NCBI GenBank assembly: GCA_937897215.1
Contig: CALCBQ010000164.1
Coordinates: 1 to 7,312, forward strand
Direction: 5' to 3'
Length of the DNA stretch: 7,312 bases
Source of the DNA: an uncultured Clostridia bacterium
Lineage (GTDB): Bacteria; Bacillota; Clostridia; Oscillospirales; Acutalibacteraceae
In this document: piece after piece, positions 1-4,433 of the stretch
Numbering within the stretch: the first letter of the stretch is position 1
Layout of the letters: each line of letters starts with the position of its first letter
Position numbers and translations under genes: made by a program
Notes under the pieces: model-generated
What the model saw: the letters and a program-made list of their open reading frames with translations, nothing else
What the model was told of the DNA's origin: nothing
Databases searched by the model: none

Positions 1-40
1 ATTTAGCTGACCGATACTAATAGGTCGAGGGCTTGATCTA
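1..40 (+). rRNA. rrl: 23S ribosomal RNA, 3' end (partial)
   Basis: This is the last stretch of a bacterial 23S rRNA, recognised from the highly conserved 3'-terminal block containing CCGATACTAATAGGTCGAGG followed by GCTTGATC. The rest of the gene lies left of the window. The exact mature 3' end is uncertain by a few bases because it forms by processing of a stem with the 5' end, which is not visible here. The following 5S rRNA and tRNA-Asn show that this is the distal end of an rRNA operon. Confidence 0.95.
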
Positions 41-172
41 AAACGAATTGAATTGATAAAATATGAGAGTAAGTCTTTCTTACGATTTCTCTTTCAGTTT
101 TTGACAAAGATGTTCAGCCGAAAGGCTTGACATATATGTGGCGAGACCAATGAAGGTTAAGCGTCACACTTA
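41..172 (+). other. 23S-5S intergenic spacer
   Basis: This transcribed spacer joins 23S to 5S rRNA. I see no gene in it. The only clear structure is a small hairpin in which GTAAG (69-73) pairs with CTTAC (79-83), flanked by partly complementary GAGA and TCTC, which could be a processing signal. It has no U-tailed terminator, so transcription presumably continues into 5S rRNA. Confidence 0.6.
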
Positions 173-289
173 TTCGGTGGCTATAGCGAGGAGGTCACAC
201 CTGTTCCCATTCCGAACACAGTAGTTAAGCTCCTTAGCGCAGAAGGTACTTGGCGGGCGACTGCCCGGGAGAATATGACGCCGCCGGAA
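173..289 (+). rRNA. rrf: 5S ribosomal RNA
   Basis: This is a 5S rRNA of about 117 nt, the usual bacterial length. The conserved loop region CCATTCCGAACACAG is present, as is the downstream GGGCGACTGCCCGGGAGA hairpin region. The ends were set by helix I: TTCGGTGGC at 173-181 pairs continuously with GCCGCCGGA at 280-288, with two G-U pairs. The boundaries may be off by one or two bases. Confidence 0.95.
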
Positions 290-318
290 TTAAAGTCAGA
301 TTCTTAATCTGACTTTAA
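290..318 (+). other. 5S-tRNA spacer hairpin (processing or pause stem)
   Basis: A perfect 13-bp inverted repeat, TTAAAGTCAGATT (290-302) and AATCTGACTTTAA (306-318), closes a 3-nt loop. It starts directly after 5S rRNA and ends four bases before tRNA-Asn. No U-tract follows, so it is not a convincing intrinsic terminator. An RNase processing site or transcriptional pause between the two stable RNAs is more likely. The pairing is visible; the role is inferred. Confidence 0.6.
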
Positions 319-322
319 ATAT

Positions 323-398
323 TCCTCCTTAGCTCAGTCGGTAGAGCATGCGGCTGTTAACCGCAGGGTCGTTGGTTCGAGTCCAACTGGGGGAGCCA
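323..398 (+). tRNA. tRNA-Asn (anticodon GUU)
   Basis: This is a complete 76-nt tRNA with encoded CCA. The acceptor strand is 323-329, the D stem GCTC/GAGC, and the anticodon stem TGCGG/CCGCA around loop CTGTTAA with anticodon GTT at 356-358. The T arm is GTTGG/CCAAC around TTCGAGT. Discriminator base G395 is the usual bacterial tRNA-Asn identity base. One oddity is that acceptor position 7 (T329) faces T388 (position 66), a U-U mismatch where most such tRNAs have U-A. It is probably co-transcribed with the rRNA operon, since the first U-tailed terminator lies right behind it. Confidence 0.96.
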
Positions 399-433
399 AA
401 ATAAAAGCACTTCTTCGGAAGTGCTTTTATTTT
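398..433 (+). terminator. Intrinsic terminator of the rRNA-tRNA operon
   Basis: A perfect 16-bp stem (398-413 with 418-433) closes a TTCG tetraloop. The 3' arm ends in TTTTATTTT and the 5' arm begins AAAATAAAA, so the hairpin could stop transcription from either side. Its first base is the last A of the tRNA CCA, which places it as the end of the rRNA-tRNA transcript. Confidence 0.9.
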
Positions 434-473
434 GCTTTTCTTCAATTTGATTTGAACTAATGACCTTGTGTAA

Positions 474-620
474 CAACAGACGCATTCGGCTGTTAACTGG
501 TTTATAAATTTGACCGTTCAGTGAACGAATAGTCAAATTTATAAACGGGAAGAAACACAGAGCGTTGCGACCGCTCCAAGGGAAGCAAGGCGACAATGTT
601 TCTGACCGAATGGGTCGTTG
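474..620 (+). other. Nested palindromic element, copy 1 (structured RNA or mobile-element remnant)
   Basis: The ends are imperfect inverted repeats: 474-489 pairs with 606-620 as 7 bp, one mismatch, 3 bp, one bulge and 4 bp. Inside, a perfect 15-bp stem (500-514 with 532-546) encloses a second hairpin, CGTTCA(g)TGAACG at 515-527. An alternative 3' fold also exists: GCAAggCGAC at 585-594 pairs with GTCGTTGC at 614-621 and is followed by seven T residues (623-629), which resembles a terminator. It is exclusive with the closing stem. The element is visibly richer in G and C than the flanking genes. It has no credible reading frame. It could be a small RNA, an attenuator-like switch, or a MITE-like remnant. 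Confidence 0.55.
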
Positions 621-645
621 CATTTTTTTAGAAAATGTGTATAAT
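618..645 (+). promoter_or_regulatory. Promoter of the membrane-protein gene at 666
   Basis: A consensus -10 box, TATAAT at 640-645, lies 16 bp behind a weak -35 candidate, TTGCAT at 618-623. The -35 candidate overlaps the right end of the palindromic element, so folding or protein binding there could affect expression. The ribosome-binding site AAGAGGTGA follows, ending four bases before the ATG. Confidence 0.7.
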
Positions 646-665
646 TAAAATTAAGAGGTGAGTTT

Positions 666-1208
666 ATGAACAAAAGATTTCCTTTCCCAAAAAGATATTG
701 GGTATATTTGTGTGGAACAATAGTTTTTGGCTTATTACTTATTCTTAATATTTATCGTACAGATAGTTGGACAGGTGATAAGCCCTTTTCTGAATTTGCC
801 CCAAATGATTGGAATTTGTTTTTTATTTTTATATTGGAAGAAGTTCTTATTTTTGTCCTAATGATTTTATTTGCTTTTTTAGGAGGTAGAATATCCCGAA
901 GAAGAAATGATAAAATCATTGAACAGTGGAATATAGATAAATATTCTGGGATTAAGCCAGGAGATTATGATTATATTTGGTTTGATTTTGATATGACTGA
1001 ACGCGCTTTGATATTAAAAGACGGTGACACTTATAAGCTTTATGTACACGAATATGATGAGCGAACAGATGATTGGAATTCTGTTAATTCGGTTAGCATG
1101 TATGATGATTTAAATAAACTTAAATATGCGTTGTTTTATGAGTTTGATTTCTTTTGTGAGGAAAATGCCGAATTAGATGAACATGGAGATGAAATGTTTA
1201 AAGGCTAA
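666..1208 (+). CDS. Two-helix membrane protein of unknown function
   Basis: I do not recognise this 180-residue protein. Two hydrophobic segments, about residues 11-30 and 49-73, are separated by a short polar loop. The basic run after the second helix (RRRNDK, around 78-83) argues that both ends are cytoplasmic. The rest, about 85-180, is a soluble, strongly acidic domain rich in Trp, Tyr and Phe. It contains IWFDFDMTERALILKDGD near residue 104 and then VHEYDERTDDW. No catalytic motif or lipobox is visible. The start is well supported by AAGAGGTGA upstream and by the matching ATG in the second repeat. It is a single-gene unit with its own promoter and a terminator at 1237-1272. The acidic tail would suit an immunity or sensor protein, but that is a guess. 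Confidence 0.85.
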   Translation: MNKRFPFPKRYWVYLCGTIVFGLLLILNIYRTDSWTGDKPFSEFAPNDWNLFFIFILEEVLIFVLMILFAFLGGRISRRRNDKIIEQWNIDKYSGIKPGDYDYIWFDFDMTERALILKDGDTYKLYVHEYDERTDDWNSVNSVSMYDDLNKLKYALFYEFDFFCEENAELDEHGDEMFKG

Positions 1209-1236
1209 TTGGGGTTCAAAATCGGGGTGTAAATAC

Positions 1237-1272
1237 AAAATAAAAGCACTTCTTCGGAAGTACTTTTATTTT
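1237..1272 (+). terminator. Intrinsic terminator after the membrane-protein gene
   Basis: It has the same design as the terminator after tRNA-Asn: a 16-position stem (1237-1252 with 1257-1272), a TTCG loop, an A-rich 5' arm and a T-rich 3' arm. A G-to-A change at 1262 leaves one C-A mismatch, so it should be somewhat weaker than copy 1. It separates the upstream gene from the acetyltransferase-kinase operon. Confidence 0.85.
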
Positions 1273-1314
1273 GCTTTTCTTCAATTAGATTTTAACCAAT
1301 GACCTTGTGTAGTG

Positions 1315-1458
1315 CAGACGCATTCGGCTGTTAACTAGTTTATAAATTTGACCGTTCAGTAAACGAATAGTCAAATTTATAAACGGGAAGAAACACAGAA
1401 CATTGCGACCGCTCCAAGGGAAGCAAGGCGACAATGTTTCTGACCGAATGGGTCGTTG
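1315..1458 (+). other. Nested palindromic element, copy 2
   Basis: The 15-bp inner stem is fully conserved (1338-1352 with 1370-1384), as is the 7-bp closing stem CATTCGG/CCGAATG (1321-1327 with 1444-1450). The innermost hairpin is weakened by CGTTCAGTAAACG, which has a C-A mismatch. The outer four pairs of the closing helix are mostly lost. The alternative terminator-like fold is kept: GCAAggCGAC at 1423-1432 with GTCGTTGC at 1452-1459, then A and six T residues. The two tRNA-like blocks are unchanged and again 108 bp apart. Confidence 0.5.
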
Positions 1459-1484
1459 CATTTTTTAGAAAAAATGTGTATAAT
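1456..1484 (+). promoter_or_regulatory. Promoter of the acetyltransferase-kinase operon
   Basis: TATAAT at 1479-1484 lies 17 bp behind TTGCAT at 1456-1461, one base longer than in copy 1 and closer to the optimal spacing. The leader and ribosome-binding site (AAGAGGTGA) match copy 1, so the two transcription units are probably controlled in the same way. Confidence 0.7.
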
Positions 1485-1504
1485 TTAAATTAAGAGGTGA
1501 GCTT

Positions 1505-1963
1505 ATGAAGAGTAATCAAGATTTTATTATCAGACAAGCAGAAATTACAGATGCTGAAGATATTTATTATATCAATAAAACGAGTTTGGGCTATGATTAC
1601 GATTTGGATAAGCAAAGAAAAAATTTAAAATCAGTACTTAACGATAAAACTCAAGTGATTTTTGTTGCAGATATTGGCAACAAAGTTGTCGGCTATATTC
1701 ATCTGACAAGCTATGATGTGATATATACTGATACTTATAAGAATTGTTTAGGACTTTCAGTTGATAATGATTATAAGCGAATGGGTATCGGTTCTGCATT
1801 ATTAAATCAAGGAGAAATATGGGCAAAAGAAAATGGTGCGGTTGGAATTCGACTTTGTTCAGGTATAGAACGAGAAAATGCTCATAAATTTTACAAATCA
1901 CAAGGTTACATTGAAAATAAACTGCAAAAGAATTTGAAAAAGGTATTTTATGAATATTTATAA
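1505..1963 (+). CDS. GNAT family N-acetyltransferase
   Basis: This 152-residue protein has the usual size of a single-domain GCN5-related acetyltransferase, which moves an acetyl group from acetyl-CoA to an amine. The strand before the cofactor site (VVGYIHL, about 61-67) is followed by motif A, LSVDNDYKRMGIGSALL at about 84-100. KRMGIG (91-96) forms the pyrophosphate-binding loop. Motif B is ERENAHKFYKSQGY at 122-135, with N125 and Tyr130 where the family usually has them. It is cytoplasmic, with no signal sequence. The substrate cannot be read: a protein N-terminus, a small metabolite and an antibiotic are all possible. It starts a two-gene operon with the kinase 21 bp downstream, and repeat copy 2 supplies its promoter. 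Confidence 0.92.
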   Translation: MKSNQDFIIRQAEITDAEDIYYINKTSLGYDYDLDKQRKNLKSVLNDKTQVIFVADIGNKVVGYIHLTSYDVIYTDTYKNCLGLSVDNDYKRMGIGSALLNQGEIWAKENGAVGIRLCSGIERENAHKFYKSQGYIENKLQKNLKKVFYEYL

Positions 1964-1984
1964 ATATTTTAGGTGTGGTATAGA

Positions 1985-2926
1985 ATGAATTTCCTTAATA
2001 ACAGTGATAAGCATTTAATGTCAGTTTTACCTGACATTGTTTTTGAAAACCTTAACAAAAAGGCTGTAAGTTTCAAGTTTATCGGCGGAGGTAGTTATGG
2101 TAGAGTTTATAAGACTACTCTTTTTGACGATGAGGTTATTGCTGTCAAAGGTTATAAACTTGAAGGTATGAATAAAGATGAAGCTTACCAGTTGAAATTT
2201 TTAGCAGAGAACACAAGTGTTAAAATGCCTAAAGTTCTTTTTACATACGAAGATGATAATACCGAAATATTAGGTATGACTTTTGTTGAAGGGCAAAATG
2301 TATTAAGTCCTATATTTTTATTAAAAAGCAAAAGTCAAAAGCAAAAATTCGCAGAAGAAGTTATTTCAGGTATGTTGGAGTTGCATAGTATTACGAATGA
2401 CAAGTTTGGCGAGTTGTCAAATCCTGTTTATGACAGTTGGTACGATTATTACCAAAAAGAAAAGCAAGAGCCATGGCTTAAAGCGTTGAATGAATTAACT
2501 AAAAAGGGAAAATTTAGCAATAAAAAGATGAAAGTCTTGTATGATGCAACAGAACTTTTCAATAAATTATCGCAAGAAAACACAAAACCTGTGCTGATTC
2601 ACGCCGACCTTAATATAATGAACATAATGGCAGACCCTAAAACGTTTAAGTTGACCGGATTTATCGACCCTTGTGGTAGCATTTGGGCAGACAGGGAATA
2701 CGATTTGTTCCAGCTTCGAAATATGTGGGGAGATGCTTATAACTTGTATGAAACGTATAAAAGCAAATGTAAAATGAACGAGTTTACTGATTTCAGAGTT
2801 GCTTATTATGGTGCTATGCTTGAAGCATCGATGCGACTTAAAGGTGGTCATATTGTACCGCTGTGGGAGGATTTGAATTTCGCCAGACTTAAAAAAGAAA
2901 TGAAAAAGATAAAGAATAATATATAA
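1985..2926 (+). CDS. APH/fructosamine-kinase-like small-molecule kinase
   Basis: This 313-residue cytoplasmic protein has the aminoglycoside phosphotransferase / choline-kinase fold. Seen in order are a glycine-rich loop, IGGGSYGRV (33-41), the ATP-binding Lys55 in IAVKGYK, the catalytic loop HADLNIMN (206-213, with D208 and N213), and the metal-binding IDPCG (D228), followed by DREYDLFQL. The HxD...N plus IDP...DREYDL pattern fits fructosamine/ketosamine 3-kinases as well as antibiotic kinases, so the substrate is open. The frame also allows a GTG start at 1973, but that codon lies within the likely ribosome-binding site AGGTG (1971-1975). The ATG at 1985, nine bases behind that site, is preferred. 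It is co-transcribed with the acetyltransferase and ends before a strong terminator. Confidence 0.88.
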   Translation: MNFLNNSDKHLMSVLPDIVFENLNKKAVSFKFIGGGSYGRVYKTTLFDDEVIAVKGYKLEGMNKDEAYQLKFLAENTSVKMPKVLFTYEDDNTEILGMTFVEGQNVLSPIFLLKSKSQKQKFAEEVISGMLELHSITNDKFGELSNPVYDSWYDYYQKEKQEPWLKALNELTKKGKFSNKKMKVLYDATELFNKLSQENTKPVLIHADLNIMNIMADPKTFKLTGFIDPCGSIWADREYDLFQLRNMWGDAYNLYETYKSKCKMNEFTDFRVAYYGAMLEASMRLKGGHIVPLWEDLNFARLKKEMKKIKNNI

Positions 2927-2965
2927 TAAAACATTTTGATATATTAGAGTTTGCAGGTATGTTTT

Positions 2966-3008
2966 TAATGTCATTCTGAGCGCAGCGAAGAATGACATTA
3001 TTTTTTTT
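2966..3008 (+). terminator. Intrinsic terminator of the acetyltransferase-kinase operon
   Basis: A 12-bp stem (2966-2977 with 2989-3000) built on AATGTCATTCT/AGAATGACATT closes an 11-base loop, GAGCGCAGCGA, and is followed by eight T residues (3001-3008). The hairpin lies 40 bp behind the kinase stop codon. The core TGTCATTCTGAGCGcAGCGA resembles a hairpin sequence I recall as recurring in intergenic regions of many bacterial genomes, so it may be a dispersed repeat reused as a terminator. Confidence 0.88.
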
Positions 3009-3031
3009 ATAATCGCAACGCAGTTCCAACG

Positions 3032-3059
3032 TTTTGTGCTTTGCATTTTGCACTTTGTA
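3032..3059 (+). repeat. Short T-rich tandem repeat, 2 x 14 bp
   Basis: Two adjacent 14-bp units, TTTTGTGCTTTGCA (3032-3045) and TTTTGCACTTTGTA (3046-3059), differ at three positions. They lie between the terminator and the next promoter. No coding function is visible. Replication slippage or remains of a dispersed intergenic repeat are the simplest explanations. Confidence 0.5.
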
Positions 3060-3095
3060 TTCTGTTCAACAAACTATATTTTGTCAGTTGAATGC

Positions 3096-3124
3096 TTGAA
3101 AAATTTAATTATTTATGGTATTTT
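3096..3124 (+). promoter_or_regulatory. Candidate promoter of the phosphoesterase-transporter-glycosidase operon
   Basis: TTGAAA at 3096-3101 is a fair -35 box, 17 bp before TATTTT at 3119-3124, a weak -10 box. A second -10 candidate, TATAAA at 3130-3135, has no good -35 partner. A promoter is expected here because a strong terminator lies upstream and no other start signal is visible. No operator palindrome was found, so regulation cannot be read from the sequence. Confidence 0.4.
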
Positions 3125-3155
3125 AAGGGTATAAATTTAAAGGGAGTGTTGCATT

Positions 3156-4415
3156 ATGGCAAAAGTAAAAGGTAAAAAAGGGAAAAAGGTTTTAATTACA
3201 ATTATTTCTGTAATTATAGTTCTTGCAATTTTAATTACAGGTGCTAATCTTTTAGCGGTGCAGAATCTTTTGAAAAAAGGCAGTTCATATAACAAAGTTG
3301 AAATTGAAAATCAACTTATTCCGCAAAAAGATGAAAATGGAAACTGGTATTTTACAACTGATGGGGATTTCAAAGTAATGCACATTACCGATATTCATAT
3401 CGGTGGTGGATTTATGTCAAAAACTGTTGACGAAAAAGCGCTTAACGCAGTTGCGACAATGATAACAAAGGAAAAACCTGACCTTGTTATTGCAACAGGC
3501 GATATTGCCTTCCCTGTGCCATATATGGCAGGTACATTCAACAATTATAGTGGCGCAAAGGCTTTTGCAAACTTAATGGAAAGTCTTGGGGTTTACTGGG
3601 ATGTTACTTTTGGCAATCACGACGCTGAATGTTACTCATATTTTGACCGAGAAGCAGTTGCGGAATTTTACGAAAATGAAGAATATAAATATTGCTTATT
3701 CCAAGCAGGGCCAGAAGATGTTGACGGTTACGGCAACCACACTATTGAGGTTAAAAACTCGGAGGGGCTTATTACTCAGGCAATGATTTTAATCGATTCT
3801 CAAGCCTATGTTAAGAATAACCTTATTGAAAGCATTAAAGGTACTTATGATAATATTCACGCCAATCAAGTAGAGTGGTATGAATCTGAAGTTAAGAGAA
3901 TGAACGCTGAAAATCAGAAAATCAATGCTGATGCAGAAACTGTTAAATCTCTTGCATTTTTCCATATTCCATTGGTAGAAATGATGGATGCATGGACTGA
4001 ATTCGAAAAAAACAATTTCAAAGATACAGATAATTTCAAATACATAGAAGGTATAATCGGCGAAGGTGGCAGAAGAGTTTACTGTGGATTAGGCGAAGAT
4101 GACCTTTTTGAAAAAATGCTTGAATTAGGCTCTACAAAGGCAATGTTCAACGGACACGACCATATTAACAGTACAACTTTTGAGTATAAAGGTATTCAAT
4201 TCAGTTATGGTTACAGCATTGACTATTTTGCATATAGTGGTATCGACAAACTTGGCTCACAAAGAGGTTGTACTATGATTACCTGTAAGCCTGACAGTAC
4301 ATTTACTATTGATAAATATAATTATTATTCTGACCGATATGTCCTTGAAGGTTTCACTCGTGAAGAAGTTACAATGCAGTATGAAGATGTAACATATCAG
4401 ACACCATTGGAATAA
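3156..4415 (+). CDS. Membrane-anchored calcineurin-like metallophosphoesterase
   Basis: This 419-residue protein has a very basic N-terminus (MAKVKGKKGKK), one hydrophobic segment at about 12-35, and no clear cleavage site. It is therefore probably anchored with the catalytic domain outside. All metallophosphoesterase blocks are present in order: DIH (D79, H81), GDI (G115, D116), GNHD (N154, H155), a single H270 in FFHIP, and GHDH (H334, H336). These residues normally hold two metal ions that activate water to cleave a phosphate ester. The spacing resembles the Dcr2/purple-acid-like branch, and the substrate is unknown. GGGAG lies nine bases before the ATG. It is the first gene of an operon with a sugar-type transporter 18 bp downstream, which suggests action on a phosphorylated or phosphodiester-linked glycan, though this is inference. 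Confidence 0.92.
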   Translation: MAKVKGKKGKKVLITIISVIIVLAILITGANLLAVQNLLKKGSSYNKVEIENQLIPQKDENGNWYFTTDGDFKVMHITDIHIGGGFMSKTVDEKALNAVATMITKEKPDLVIATGDIAFPVPYMAGTFNNYSGAKAFANLMESLGVYWDVTFGNHDAECYSYFDREAVAEFYENEEYKYCLFQAGPEDVDGYGNHTIEVKNSEGLITQAMILIDSQAYVKNNLIESIKGTYDNIHANQVEWYESEVKRMNAENQKINADAETVKSLAFFHIPLVEMMDAWTEFEKNNFKDTDNFKYIEGIIGEGGRRVYCGLGEDDLFEKMLELGSTKAMFNGHDHINSTTFEYKGIQFSYGYSIDYFAYSGIDKLGSQRGCTMITCKPDSTFTIDKYNYYSDRYVLEGFTREEVTMQYEDVTYQTPLE

Positions 4416-4433
4416 CTTAAGGGAATTAAAAAT

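Larger units (their letters stand above)
397..670 (+). repeat. 274-bp direct repeat, copy 1 (control module)
   Basis: The segment recurs at 1236-1509, offset by exactly 839 bp. My hand alignment gives about 13 substitutions and three small indels whose net length is zero, about 94% identity. In order it carries a UUCG-loop terminator, a short AT-rich linker, a nested palindromic element (474-620), a promoter (618-645), a ribosome-binding site and the first five bases (ATGAA) of the next gene. Similarity stops inside the tRNA CCA end on the left and at codon 2 on the right, so a whole control module was copied without its gene. Several single-base differences are G in copy 1 and A in copy 2 (423, 499, 523, 562, 564). 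Confidence 0.93.
1236..1509 (+). repeat. 274-bp direct repeat, copy 2 (control module)
   Basis: This is the second copy of the module at 397-670. It keeps the same order of terminator, palindromic element, promoter, ribosome-binding site and ATGAA start. Compared with copy 1 it has one mismatch in the terminator stem, one in the inner hairpin, and loss of pairing at the outer end of the closing stem, so it looks the more decayed of the two. It begins 27 bp after the stop codon of the membrane-protein gene and ends inside the acetyltransferase start. The two copies in direct orientation could recombine and delete or amplify the 839-bp unit between them. Confidence 0.93.

Noticed and set aside
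474..620. Integron attC site or group I intron
   Set aside because: The palindrome lacks paired GTTRRRY/RYYYAAC core sites and no integrase is present. The 108-bp insert is much too short for a group I intron and shows no intron core.
357..623. Open frame on the minus strand across tRNA-Asn and repeat copy 1 (88 codons)
   Set aside because: It is antisense to the tRNA and to the terminator hairpin. Its C-terminal LDSNQRP-type peptide is a well-known artefact of translating tRNA genes backwards. No equivalent intact frame is listed at copy 2.
474..665. Metabolite riboswitch controlling the downstream genes
   Set aside because: The structured element lies upstream of the -10 box, so it is not in the leader of those transcripts, and no known riboswitch core was recognised.
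2567..3046. Open frame of 159 codons on the minus strand
   Set aside because: It is antisense to most of the conserved kinase C-terminus and runs through the terminator hairpin. Its composition shows no domain.
3586..3786. Short frames within the phosphoesterase, transporter and glycosidase genes on either strand
   Set aside because: They are out-of-frame shadows of genes with intact catalytic or membrane motifs and have no ribosome-binding sites of their own.
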